Source of the DNA: an uncultured Acetatifactor sp.
GTDB taxonomy: Bacteria; Bacillota; Clostridia; Lachnospirales; Lachnospiraceae
NCBI GenBank assembly: GCA_910586775.1
Contig: CAJUJN010000044.1
Coordinates: 1 to 36,489, forward strand
Direction: 5' to 3'
DNA length: 36,489 nucleotides
Shown: positions 7,571-16,677 of the stretch, in pieces
Layout: the number at the start of each line of letters is the position of its first letter
How positions within the stretch are numbered: the first letter of the stretch is position 1
Program-made: the position numbers and the translations under genes
Notes under the pieces: model-generated
The model's database searches: none
The model's input: the letters and a program-made list of their open reading frames with translations, nothing else
What the model was told of the DNA's origin: nothing

Positions 7571-10500
7571 ATGGGAATAGTCAGACGTATCTATGTGGAA
7601 AAAAAGCAGCCTTTTGCAGTAAAGGCAAGGGAACTGTATGAGGAAATTGGCAGCTTTCTCGGCGTACATGCAGAAGGGGTAAGGATATTTATCCGCTACG
7701 ACGTGGAGAATATTTCGGAGGAAATTTTTGAGAGGGCCTGCAGTACCGTGTTTTCGGAGCCGCCGGTGGATGACTTATATCAGGAGGAAATTCAGGTTCC
7801 GGAGCATGCCAGGGTATTTTCCGTAGAATATCTGCCCGGACAGTTTGATCAGAGGGCGGATTCCGCAGTGCAGTGTATCCGTTTCCTGAAGGAAGACGAG
7901 GAGCCGGTGATTCGGACTGCCGTTACCTATATGATTCTGGGGGATATCTCCGAGGAAGACTTTGGGAAAATCAAGGCGTACTGCATTAATCCTGTGGATT
8001 CCAGAGAGACAGGCAGTGTGAAGCCTGATACGCTGATTACGGCGTTTGAAGAGCCTGCGGATGTGGCGGTATTGGAAGGTTTTGTGCAGATGGAGGAAGA
8101 TGAGCTGGAGAAGCTGTATGATTCTCTCTCTCTGGCAATGACATTCAAGGATTTTGAGCATATCAGGAATTATTTCCGGGATGACGAGAAGCGCAATCCT
8201 ACCATGACGGAAATCCGTGTGCTGGATACTTACTGGTCGGACCACTGCCGTCATACAACTTTTTCCACGGAACTGAAGGATGTGGAATTCGGGGACGGAT
8301 ATTATCGTTCTCCCATAGAGACTACATATCGCAGCTATCTGGACACCAGGGAAGAGATATTCCGAGGGCAGACGGAAGAAGGGCATTCCGGGGATAAGTT
8401 TATCTGTCTGATGGATCTGGCGCTGATGGCCATGAGGAAGCTGAAAAAAGAAGGTAAACTGGAAGATATGGAAGAGTCCGACGAGATTAATGCCTGCTCT
8501 GTAGTAGTTCCGGTGGAGATGGATTACGGTGACAGGAAAGAGACGGAGGAATGGCTGGTCTTTTTCAAGAATGAGACCCATAACCATCCCACTGAGATAG
8601 AGCCTTTCGGCGGGGCGGCCACCTGCCTGGGCGGAGCAATCAGAGATCCGCTGTCAGGAAGGGGCTATGTGTATCAGGCCATGCGCGTGACGGGAGCTGC
8701 GGACCCCACGGTGCCTGTGTCGGAGACACTGAAGGGCAAGTTGCCTCAGAAGAAGCTGGTACGAGGCGCGGCGGGGGGTTATTCTTCTTACGGCAATCAG
8801 ATCGGCCTTGCTACAGGCTTTGTAAAGGAAATCTACCATCCCAGCTATGTGGCGAAAAGGATGGAAATCGGTGCCGTCATGGGAGCGGCCCCCAGGAAGA
8901 ATGTCATCCGTGAGACTTCTGATCCCGGTGACATCATTATTCTGTTGGGCGGACGTACCGGGCGCGACGGCTGCGGAGGTGCTACGGGTTCTTCCAAGGT
9001 ACATACAGAGCAATCCATAGAGACCTGCGGAGCGGAGGTTCAGAAGGGAAATGCGCCTACCGAGCGGAAGATTCAGCGTCTGTTCAGGCGGGAAGAGGTC
9101 AGCCGCCTGATTAAGAAGTGCAATGACTTTGGCGCAGGCGGCGTGTCCGTGGCCATCGGCGAGCTGGCGGACGGCCTGACGGTGGATCTGGATAAGGTGC
9201 CGAAGAAATACGCGGGCCTGGACGGCACGGAACTTGCCATTTCCGAGTCCCAGGAGCGTATGGCCGTGGTGGTGGACCCTAAGGATGTGGGAGCGTTCCT
9301 TAGGTTTGCAGCAGAGGAGAACCTGGAGGCTGTGGAGGTGGCGGTGGTCACCGAAGAACCCAGATTGGTGCTGAACTGGAGAGGCCGGAAAATTGTAGAT
9401 CTGAAGCGGGCTTTCCTGGATACCAACGGTGCGCATCAGGAAACTACGGTAAAAGTAGATATACCGGACGAGAAAGAGAATTATTTCGATAAATGGGCCG
9501 TGCCAGGGGTAAAGGAAGAACTGGCGGCAGGCGATACGAAGGCGGCATGGCTTGCTCTGCTGAATGACCTGAATGTATGCTCACAAAAAGGCCTGGTGGA
9601 AATGTTCGATTCCTCCATCGGTGCCGGCAGCGTGCTGATGCCTTATGGCGGCAAACATCAGCTGACGGAGACCCAGACTATGGTGGCGAAGCTTCCTGTG
9701 CTTAAGGGTAAGACGGATACCGTTACCATGATGAGTTACGGGTTTGATCCTTATCTTTCTTCCTGGAGTCCCTATCACGGCGCAGTGTATGCGGTGGTGG
9801 AGTCCATGGCGAAGATTGTGGCATCGGGCGGTGATTACTCCACCATCCGTTTTACCTTCCAGGAGTATTTCCGCAGGATGACCTCCGAGCCTTCCCGATG
9901 GAGCCAGCCTTTTGCGGCGCTGTTGGGAGCATATGACGCCCAGGTGGGCTTCGGCCTTCCCTCCATCGGCGGAAAAGACAGTATGTCAGGTACTTTTAAT
10001 GATATAGATGTGCCTCCCACACTGGTATCCTTTGCAGTGGATATAGCGAAATCCGGTGAGATTGTGACGCCGGAGCTGAAAACTCCCGGCAGTAAGCTGG
10101 TTCGCTTTTCGATAGAGAAGGATGATTTCGATATTCCGGTGTATGATGAAGTGGCCGGGCTTTACAGTGCAATTCATGAATTGACGAAGACAGGAGCAAT
10201 TGTGTCTGCTTATGCGTTGGATGCAAAGGGAATGGTGGCAGCCGTATCCAAGATGGCATTCGGCAATAAGTTGGGGGTGGTTCTGGATGAAGAACTGACG
10301 GAAAGCGACCTGTTCGGGAACGGGTTGGGAGATATCCTGGCCGAGATGCCGACAGACAGAATTGCCCTGCTGGAGGAAAAAGAAATTGATTACAGAGTTG
10401 TAGGTACGGTTTCGGAGGAAGCAGCTTTTGTGTATGGCGGAGTCAGGATTGCTATGGATGAGGCTCTCGAGGCGTGGACTTCGAAGTTGGAAAAGGTATA

Positions 10501-11386
10501 TGCCACAAAGGCGGTGAAGGAGACTACGCCCCTTGAAGACAGCTGTTACAGATCAGACAGCGTGTACGTATGCAGGCATAAGGTTGCCAGGCCTACGGTG
10601 TTTATTCCGGTGTTTCCCGGAACCAACTGTGAGTATGACAGTACCAAAGCCTTTGAGCGGGCAGGCGCGGATGTGGTTACGAAGGTGTTCCGCAATCTGA
10701 GCGCGAAAGATATCCGTGAGTCTGTGGAGGAATTTGACAAAGCGATTGCGCAGGCCCAGATTATCATGTTCCCCGGCGGTTTCTCCGCGGGTGACGAACC
10801 GGACGGCAGCGCGAAGTTCTTTGCCACTGCTTTCCGGAATGCACGGATGGAGGAAGCGGTCAGAAGGCTTTTGAACGAAAGAGACGGTCTGGCGCTGGGT
10901 ATCTGTAACGGGTTCCAGGCGCTGATAAAGCTGGGGCTGGTGCCTCACGGCGAGATCGTGGGACAGGGAGCAGATTCTCCGACCCTGACGTTCAATACTA
11001 TTAACCGTCATATCTCAAAAATGGTGTACACAAAGGTAGTTTCCAATAAGTCTCCCTGGCTGCAGCAGGCACAGTTGGGCGGTGTGTACTGCAACCCGGC
11101 ATCCCATGGTGAGGGACGTTTTGTTGCACCGAAGGAATGGATTGACAGACTCTTTGCAAACGGGCAGGTGGCGACCCGTTATTCCGACCAGGAGGGAAAT
11201 ATTTCCATGGACGAGGAGTACAATATCAACGGTTCCTATGCTGCCATTGAGGGGATTACTTCTCCTGACGGGAGGTGTCTGGGTAAGATGGCACACTCCG
11301 AGAGACGCGATATGTCTGTGGCTGTAAATATTTACGGAGAGCAGGATATCAGAATATTTGAGTCCGGTGTGGCTTATTTTAAGTAA
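7571..11386 (+). CDS. purL: Phosphoribosylformylglycinamidine synthase, single chain
   Basis: This 1271-residue enzyme turns FGAR plus glutamine and ATP into FGAM, the fourth step of purine synthesis, in the cytoplasm. It is the fused form: a PurS-like N-terminus, two AIRS-like synthetase halves with the FGAR-AT signatures TYWSDHCRHTTF and FKNETHNHPTEIEPFGGAAT, and a C-terminal glutamine amidotransferase. The amidotransferase triad is visible as C1112 in LGICNGFQ and H1179/E1181 in ASHGEGRF. ATG 7571 has GGAGGG seven bases upstream. The other pur genes are absent from the window. I saw no purine riboswitch in the 84-bp gap before it. Confidence 0.98.
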   Translation: MGIVRRIYVEKKQPFAVKARELYEEIGSFLGVHAEGVRIFIRYDVENISEEIFERACSTVFSEPPVDDLYQEEIQVPEHARVFSVEYLPGQFDQRADSAVQCIRFLKEDEEPVIRTAVTYMILGDISEEDFGKIKAYCINPVDSRETGSVKPDTLITAFEEPADVAVLEGFVQMEEDELEKLYDSLSLAMTFKDFEHIRNYFRDDEKRNPTMTEIRVLDTYWSDHCRHTTFSTELKDVEFGDGYYRSPIETTYRSYLDTREEIFRGQTEEGHSGDKFICLMDLALMAMRKLKKEGKLEDMEESDEINACSVVVPVEMDYGDRKETEEWLVFFKNETHNHPTEIEPFGGAATCLGGAIRDPLSGRGYVYQAMRVTGAADPTVPVSETLKGKLPQKKLVRGAAGGYSSYGNQIGLATGFVKEIYHPSYVAKRMEIGAVMGAAPRKNVIRETSDPGDIIILLGGRTGRDGCGGATGSSKVHTEQSIETCGAEVQKGNAPTERKIQRLFRREEVSRLIKKCNDFGAGGVSVAIGELADGLTVDLDKVPKKYAGLDGTELAISESQERMAVVVDPKDVGAFLRFAAEENLEAVEVAVVTEEPRLVLNWRGRKIVDLKRAFLDTNGAHQETTVKVDIPDEKENYFDKWAVPGVKEELAAGDTKAAWLALLNDLNVCSQKGLVEMFDSSIGAGSVLMPYGGKHQLTETQTMVAKLPVLKGKTDTVTMMSYGFDPYLSSWSPYHGAVYAVVESMAKIVASGGDYSTIRFTFQEYFRRMTSEPSRWSQPFAALLGAYDAQVGFGLPSIGGKDSMSGTFNDIDVPPTLVSFAVDIAKSGEIVTPELKTPGSKLVRFSIEKDDFDIPVYDEVAGLYSAIHELTKTGAIVSAYALDAKGMVAAVSKMAFGNKLGVVLDEELTESDLFGNGLGDILAEMPTDRIALLEEKEIDYRVVGTVSEEAAFVYGGVRIAMDEALEAWTSKLEKVYATKAVKETTPLEDSCYRSDSVYVCRHKVARPTVFIPVFPGTNCEYDSTKAFERAGADVVTKVFRNLSAKDIRESVEEFDKAIAQAQIIMFPGGFSAGDEPDGSAKFFATAFRNARMEEAVRRLLNERDGLALGICNGFQALIKLGLVPHGEIVGQGADSPTLTFNTINRHISKMVYTKVVSNKSPWLQQAQLGGVYCNPASHGEGRFVAPKEWIDRLFANGQVATRYSDQEGNISMDEEYNINGSYAAIEGITSPDGRCLGKMAHSERRDMSVAVNIYGEQDIRIFESGVAYFK

Positions 11387-11414
11387 GATTTTTATAATTC
11401 AGAAAAGTCGTAAA

Positions 11415-11531
11415 ATGCATAAAGCAGGCTGCGAGGACTGCGAGCAGGAGTATCCTGCGGTGCAGTACGCGAAGATATGCCCTCATTGCGGCAGCGGGCA
11501 TACTTATCTGCTGAGGGTAATGAATTCCTGA
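11415..11531 (+). CDS. Zinc-ribbon micropeptide, HypA C-terminus-like
   Basis: A 38-codon reading frame just downstream of purL encodes a peptide starting MHKAGCEDCEQEYP and containing ICPHCGSGHTYLL. The four cysteines (CxxC, 13 residues, CxxC) form a zinc ribbon like the C-terminal half of the hydrogenase nickel chaperone HypA, where a second CPxCGS knuckle is typical. The N-terminal nickel-binding half is missing and the frame upstream does not supply it. No convincing ribosome binding site precedes the ATG. It could be a genuine small zinc protein translated with purL, or the remnant of a hypA-like gene. Confidence 0.5.
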   Translation: MHKAGCEDCEQEYPAVQYAKICPHCGSGHTYLLRVMNS

Positions 11532-11571
11532 TTAAAGAGAGCGGAGTATGCGATCAGGGTAGCGTAAAATG

Positions 11572-11624
11572 AAAGAACTGCTGTAAAACGAAAGCTGAAA
11601 ATTCGTTTTTGCAACAGTTCTTTT
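11572..11624. terminator. Two-way terminator between purL and HAD gene
   Basis: AAAGAACTG pairs with CAGTTCTTT and, inside, AAAACGAA pairs with TTCGTTTT. This gives a long hairpin bounded by A and T runs on both sides. It lies between the convergent purL unit and the minus-strand HAD gene and can end transcription of both. The rest of 11532-11709 shows nothing else I can name. Confidence 0.75.
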
Positions 11625-11709
11625 GTTCATTATATCAGTTAACTTTACGGCAGCCTGCCCGTCTGGACAGCGTCGGTGAGTTGCTCTGTCTGTACAGAAA
11701 AGGTTTGTA

Positions 11710-12558
11710 TCAGCCGCCCAGATTGTTGAGAAAAGCCGCGGTCTTCTTTTCCTGATACGCACCGCCGTAGGTGCCTTCCGTGAGGTGCTTCAGACCTTTG
11801 TCCATGAATTCCGCCCAGCTCTCTTTTTCATGCTTTACCAGAATGGGATAATAAAAGACACCGTTCTTCTTTGCGGCATCCTGATCTCCGGGGGCGTCGC
11901 CGCACATGAGCACATGGTCCGGTGCGTAGCCTTTCTTTAGCAGCTCGCCGATGCAGAAGGCTTTGCTTCCGGCATCCTGTGCAAGGACGATGTCCGTATG
12001 CTCCAGTAATCCATACAGTTCCCATTCGTCAAGCACGGCACCCAGATTTGCGCTGGATACGATAGCTACATCCGCATACTGCTGCGCATAGGCCAGGGCT
12101 TCCTTCACACCCTCAAAAGGAAGTTTTTCGGATTCGGGAAGGGCATTGATGGATTCGTTCACGGCAAGGCTCCAGTTTAAGGTCTTCTTCAGGATAACGC
12201 TGCCGGGATTTTGTTCTATGGCGTGTTTTACGGCGTCATTGGACAGTTCGGGGCTTTCTGCAGCCCATTTCACCAGAGTCTCCAGATCTTCGATAGCGGT
12301 GTACTTTTTGCTGATTTCCTGCAATGCCATGGACAGGCCCTTGAAGCGGTTGATGCCCCGGGTCATGGTGTAGAGATTGATCTCGTTCCATCGGGTCAGG
12401 ATTTCATCCCGCCATTTTTCCAGTCCCCATTCTGTCACCATGCAGGGGCCGAAGCATTTGATGTGCTTCACATCCATGGTGTCCATGGCGCAGCCGTCGC
12501 TGTCAACACAGACGAGAAAGTCTTTTTGTTTTTTGTAGTCAGTCAGATTCTTTGCCAT
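11710..12558 (-). CDS. HAD superfamily hydrolase
   Basis: The 282-residue protein carries the HAD phosphatase motifs. Motif I is CVDSDGCAMDT with D19 and D21, followed by a large alpha-helical cap. Motif II is the serine pair in AIVSSANL, motif III the lysine of DAGSKAF, and motif IV GDAPGDQDAA. It should be a cytoplasmic, magnesium-dependent phosphatase of a small phosphorylated metabolite. The substrate cannot be inferred. ATG 12558 has AGGAGG upstream. It is transcribed in the same direction as the AraC regulator gene upstream of it, with a 138-bp gap that contains a weak CCGGAA/TTCCGG hairpin (12625-12660). Confidence 0.88.
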   Translation of the reverse strand: MAKNLTDYKKQKDFLVCVDSDGCAMDTMDVKHIKCFGPCMVTEWGLEKWRDEILTRWNEINLYTMTRGINRFKGLSMALQEISKKYTAIEDLETLVKWAAESPELSNDAVKHAIEQNPGSVILKKTLNWSLAVNESINALPESEKLPFEGVKEALAYAQQYADVAIVSSANLGAVLDEWELYGLLEHTDIVLAQDAGSKAFCIGELLKKGYAPDHVLMCGDAPGDQDAAKKNGVFYYPILVKHEKESWAEFMDKGLKHLTEGTYGGAYQEKKTAAFLNNLGG

Positions 12559-12696
12559 TTTTGTCCTCCTTTTATAATTATATAGCGCCTCCGGGAATCT
12601 ACAGACCGCTTATTATGTGGCCTACCGGAATGCTCTTTTGCCGATTACGCGCTTTTCCGGGTACCTTTCTGACATAATGCCTGATTTAGCCTTATA

Positions 12697-13923
12697 TCAG
12701 CCAATTCCCATCTCTTCCCGGTATGCCTTGGGTGTCTTTCCCTGTAGCTTCTTGAAGGTCCGGGTGAAATAATTGGCATCGGAAAAACCGCAGAGAGCGG
12801 CAATCTCGCTCACGGACAGGCTGGACGCGTTCAGCATGGTCAGGGACTGGCGGATTCGGGTATAGTGTATATAATCCGTGATGGTCATGCCCACTTCCTT
12901 CTTAAAAAGGGATGAAAGGTAAGAAGAGGAGACCGAGCACATGGAGGCCAGGCTGGACAGAGACAAGTCCGTGCTGTAGTGAAAATCTATATAATCCATG
13001 CAGGTCTGTATCAGGGAGGAATAAGCACGCCTGGAATAATTGTTGACCAGAATACAATACTTTCGAATCATGGTGTGGGGCAGGCTTTCCAGCTGCTCCA
13101 ATGTGATGGAGGATTCAATCTGGATGTTCAGCTGCCGGGACAGACTGTCGATATGGAGCGGATGGACGTGGCTTCGTTCCACAGCTTTGCGAAGCAGGGT
13201 ATTGAAGGTGAATAACAGGTTCTTCTGCTCACGCATCGGGTCCGCAACCCGGGGTACCAGCCTGTACTGTCGGAAGCGGTGATAGGCATCCATTGCCTGT
13301 TGGAGGTTTCCGGCGGAAACGGCAGCCATCAGGGCATTTTCCCATTTGTAACGTTCTTCAATGGCTTTCAGTGCCACGTCGGGCAGTTCGGGAAGACAGT
13401 AGTCGAAGCCGGAAGTGGAAAAAAGATGCAGTTCATTCTCGTCTATCTGACGAAAATCCAGGGAAAGTCCAGTCTGCCTTACAAAGAAGCCGATCAGCTG
13501 ATGCCAGGTATGGAAGGATGGAAAGGTGGGAATACGGTAATAAAATTCCATGAAATCCTGGCGGAGCTGGGGCGGGACTTTCATCTTGTCCGCCAGCTCC
13601 AGAACGGCGCTGCTGTTGAGCTGTTCATAGAGAAAGGGGCCGATACAGCAGATTCGCTCTTCCTGTTCATGACATTCTCCTTCGGGGAGACAGAACATGG
13701 TATAATGCAGATTCAGATCATCCTTGAACATATAGTAAATGCCTGCTTCCAGATTACGTTCCATTGCGTCAGCCAGTGTGCCGTAATCGAAGTTTTTGAA
13801 CATTTTTCCGCGGAAACCGTAGTCTATCTCTTCAATCTGTCTGTAATCGGGTCCGAAGTGAAGAACCTGTATTCCAAGATGGCGGCACAATGACACCATG
13901 GTCTGATAAGGCTTGGCATTCAT
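12697..13923 (-). CDS. AraC family transcriptional regulator
   Basis: The product of 408 residues has a long N-terminal sensor region and a C-terminal AraC DNA-binding domain (about residues 305-405). That domain shows both helix-turn-helix units, LSSLASMCSVSSSYLSSLFK and VSEIAALCGFSDANYFTRTF, and the terminal KTPKAYRE motif. I chose ATG 13923, which has GGGAG at the right distance; a TTG five codons upstream is less likely. It is divergent from the GH2-symporter block across 332 bp and is the obvious candidate regulator for it. The sensor part does not look like the simple cupin type. Confidence 0.92.
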   Translation of the reverse strand: MNAKPYQTMVSLCRHLGIQVLHFGPDYRQIEEIDYGFRGKMFKNFDYGTLADAMERNLEAGIYYMFKDDLNLHYTMFCLPEGECHEQEERICCIGPFLYEQLNSSAVLELADKMKVPPQLRQDFMEFYYRIPTFPSFHTWHQLIGFFVRQTGLSLDFRQIDENELHLFSTSGFDYCLPELPDVALKAIEERYKWENALMAAVSAGNLQQAMDAYHRFRQYRLVPRVADPMREQKNLLFTFNTLLRKAVERSHVHPLHIDSLSRQLNIQIESSITLEQLESLPHTMIRKYCILVNNYSRRAYSSLIQTCMDYIDFHYSTDLSLSSLASMCSVSSSYLSSLFKKEVGMTITDYIHYTRIRQSLTMLNASSLSVSEIAALCGFSDANYFTRTFKKLQGKTPKAYREEMGIG

Positions 13924-14255
13924 GAATATCGCTCCCAATTCTGTACAAGGTAATAGATGTTACAAAAGTATACCACAGGAAGTAAGTGCGGCTTCCCATA
14001 AAACATATTATCATAAAATAGTGCTAAAATCAATTAAAATTGTCCTATGAAGTTTGTACAAAATTTAATATAATTTTAAAAAGAGTGTGAAATAATAAGT
14101 TGGCATTTTGTAACAATTTACACTCACGCTCAGAAACATTTGCCAACGTTCATACGACGAAAGGGCGCCGGTCATGTTTTAGCCATAAGCAATTTTGTAG
14201 ATTCCGGCGGGCTTGAGTGTATGATTAATGCCAAAAACGAATAAGGAGGATTATT
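13924..14255. promoter_or_regulatory. Divergent control region, AraC gene / GH2 gene
   Basis: This 332-bp gap is A/T rich. A TATAAT box at 14069-14074 on the plus strand has only a poor -35 (TATGAA at 17 bases), as expected for an activator-dependent promoter. An 8-bp inverted repeat, TTGGCATT (14100-14107) with AATGCCAA (14227-14234), brackets the 5' leader. AGGAGG at 14244-14249 is the ribosome binding site of the GH2 gene. Regulator binding sites were not identified with certainty. Confidence 0.45.
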
Positions 14256-16523
14256 ATGCGAAATCTGATTCATCTGAATCATGACTGGAGATTTATCCAG
14301 AAAGATGTGGGGCTTCCCGATACCCTGCCGGAGGACTGGCAGATAATTAATCTGCCTCATTCCTGGAATGCAGTGGACGGGCATGACGGAAACGGAAGCT
14401 ATGACCGCGGGAGGTATTGGTATGCGAAAAACTTTCCCACACCGAGACAGCCTCTGGCAGGAGGACGGGTATATGTGGAATTTCCGGCGGCAGGGCAGCA
14501 GGCACGCGTATATGTAAACGGAAAGGAAGTTGCTTATCATGAAGGGGGATACTCCGCTTTCCGTGCAGATATTACCGATGTGTGTGTGGAAGAGGGAGAA
14601 AATCTCCTGGTGGTGGCGTGCAGCAATGAAAGCAAGAGCAATGTATATCCTCAGGCAGCGGATTTTACATTTTATGGTGGATTATACAGAGGGGTCAACC
14701 TGATCAGTGTGCCGGAGGTGCATTTTGATCTGGATTATTACGGGGGGCCCGGACTGCAGGTGACGCCCAGGCCCTGCGAGGACGGCGGAGCCACTTTTGA
14801 GATGGTATCCTGGGTAACAAATGCTGACGAGAACTTTACGGTAATGTACTCCGTTTATGATGAGGACGGAGAGGAAGTGGCCTCGGCAGTGCGTCCTGCA
14901 GAACAGACAAAGGTTACAGTCTATGTACCGGATGCGGACAGATGGGATATCGACAATCCTTATCTGTATACGGTAGTTGCCACTTTGCAGCGCCGGAATG
15001 AGGCTTACGATGAAGTGACAGCAAGGGTAGGTGTGAGAAGCTTCTCATGTGACCCGCAGAAAGGATTCTGTATCAACGGCGTCTGGACTCCTTTGCGAGG
15101 GGTGAGCCGTCATCAGGATCAGCTTTACAAGGGAAATGCGCTCACAAGGGAAGACCATTATGACGATGCCTGCATCATCAAGGAACTGGGGGCAAATACC
15201 ATCCGTCTGGCTCACTATCAGCATTCCCAGGATTTCTATGATGCCTGCGATGACCTGGGCTTTATCGTCTGGGCGGAGATTCCGTTTATCAGTGTCATGA
15301 ATAAGGACCCGGAGGCTCACCAGAACTGTATCAGCCAGATGAAGGAGCTTATCATTCAGAATTACAACCATCCTTCCATCTGTTTCTGGGGAGTATCCAA
15401 TGAGATTCTGATCGGAGGTATTTCCGAACAGCTGGTGGAGAATCACAAGGAGCTGAATGCGCTTTGCAAGGAGCTTGACCCTACCCGTCTCACCACCATC
15501 GCGCATGTGTCCATGACTCCCATAGAGAGTCCCATGCACGGGCTTACGGACGTGGAAAGCTATAACCATTACTTTGGCTGGTATGGAGGTAAGATGGAAG
15601 ACAACGGACCATGGCTTGATAATTTCCACAAGGTGCATCCGGAGATTTGTCTGGGCGTATCCGAATACGGTTGCGAGGGTATTATCACCTATCACGGACC
15701 GAATCCTGCCTGCAAGGATTACAGCGAGGAGTATCAGGCGCTGTACCATGAGCATATGGCGAAGGTATTGGACGAGAGACCCTGGATATGGTCCAGCCAT
15801 GTGTGGAATATGTTCGATTTCGGCTGTGCGGCCAGAAATGAAGGCGGAGTGGCAGGAAGGAACAATAAGGGCCTGGTGACCATGGACCGCAGGACCAGAA
15901 AAGACAGCTACTACATTTATAAGGCTTATTGGAATGAGGAGCCCATGGTGCATCTCTGCGGCAGGCGCTACGCCCAGCGTGCGGGGGAGACCACAGAGAT
16001 TAAGGTTTACTCCAATCAGCCCACAGTTGCACTGTACCTGAACGGCAGGTTGGTGGAAGAAAAGTCTGCGGATAAGGTATTCACTTATCAGGTGGCTCTG
16101 GAGGAAGGCTTTAATATCCTTACAGCGGTATCAGGTGACCTGAAGGACAGCATGACTCTGGAAAAGGTGGAGAAGGAGCCTTCCATCTATGTACTCCCGG
16201 AGGTAAATGAAAGGGCGGAAGGCGTAGCCAACTGGTTCAAGCTGGCAGGCGACCTGAATCTGGAAGCTCCCATGGAGTTCCCGGAGGGAAAATATTCCGT
16301 TAAGGACACGATGGAGTCGATAGCGGAATGTCCCGAAGCGTTGGAAATCGTGCAGAAAGCCGTTAAGCTTGCCACGAATTTCGACCTGGCGCCCGGTGCG
16401 GGAATGTGGGATATGATGAAGGGCATGACGCCGGAGGGCATGTGCGGTATGGCGGGTTCCATGCTGCCGAAGGGTTTCCTGGAAAGCCTGAATGCAAAGC
16501 TGATAAAATTTGATAAAAAATAA
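14256..16523 (+). CDS. Glycoside hydrolase family 2 protein
   Basis: The 755-residue enzyme has the GH2 layout: an N-terminal sugar-binding jelly roll (HDWRFIQKDVG, LPHSWNAVDG), an immunoglobulin-like domain and a TIM barrel. The probable acid/base is E383 in GVSNEI and the probable nucleophile E470 in VSEYGCEG. There is no signal peptide, so it acts in the cytoplasm on imported oligosaccharides. Members cleave beta-galactosides, beta-glucuronides or beta-mannosides. The downstream uxuAB genes make a glucuronide plausible, but the sequence does not decide it. After the barrel comes a further beta domain and an unusual helical, methionine-rich tail (about residues 660-755). AGGAGG precedes ATG 14256. 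The symporter follows in the same direction. Confidence 0.94.
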   Translation: MRNLIHLNHDWRFIQKDVGLPDTLPEDWQIINLPHSWNAVDGHDGNGSYDRGRYWYAKNFPTPRQPLAGGRVYVEFPAAGQQARVYVNGKEVAYHEGGYSAFRADITDVCVEEGENLLVVACSNESKSNVYPQAADFTFYGGLYRGVNLISVPEVHFDLDYYGGPGLQVTPRPCEDGGATFEMVSWVTNADENFTVMYSVYDEDGEEVASAVRPAEQTKVTVYVPDADRWDIDNPYLYTVVATLQRRNEAYDEVTARVGVRSFSCDPQKGFCINGVWTPLRGVSRHQDQLYKGNALTREDHYDDACIIKELGANTIRLAHYQHSQDFYDACDDLGFIVWAEIPFISVMNKDPEAHQNCISQMKELIIQNYNHPSICFWGVSNEILIGGISEQLVENHKELNALCKELDPTRLTTIAHVSMTPIESPMHGLTDVESYNHYFGWYGGKMEDNGPWLDNFHKVHPEICLGVSEYGCEGIITYHGPNPACKDYSEEYQALYHEHMAKVLDERPWIWSSHVWNMFDFGCAARNEGGVAGRNNKGLVTMDRRTRKDSYYIYKAYWNEEPMVHLCGRRYAQRAGETTEIKVYSNQPTVALYLNGRLVEEKSADKVFTYQVALEEGFNILTAVSGDLKDSMTLEKVEKEPSIYVLPEVNERAEGVANWFKLAGDLNLEAPMEFPEGKYSVKDTMESIAECPEALEIVQKAVKLATNFDLAPGAGMWDMMKGMTPEGMCGMAGSMLPKGFLESLNAKLIKFDKK

Positions 16524-16577
16524 GAAATGCAGAGGAAACAAAACGTAAAAACGAAATAAATTGAGAAGCGAAAAACA

Positions 16578-16656
16578 GTCCCTGCACGGAGCCGGTTCCC
16601 GGAGAACAGGCAGTCAACAGTCATTTCCCTGAAAATGGGAAGGAAAGTGCAGGGAC
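16578..16656 (+). ncRNA. Structured RNA element, three-way-junction shape
   Basis: Between the GH2 and symporter genes, GTCCCTGCAC (16578-16587) pairs perfectly with GTGCAGGGAC (16647-16656). Enclosed are two smaller hairpins: 16591-16598 with 16604-16611 (one mismatch) and TTCCC (16625-16629) with GGGAA (16637-16641). The ribosome binding site AGGAG of the symporter lies about ten bases beyond the closing stem. There is no T-run, so it is not a simple terminator. It may be a cis-regulatory or RNA-processing element; I do not recognise it as a known riboswitch. Confidence 0.45.
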
Positions 16657-16677
16657 AACCCAGAATAGGAGAAAAAT

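Noticed and set aside
7492..11469. Shared 14-mer CTGCGGTGCAGTAC at about 7492 and 11455 as a dispersed repeat
   Set aside because: A few 14-base matches are expected by chance in 36 kb and the flanks do not match.
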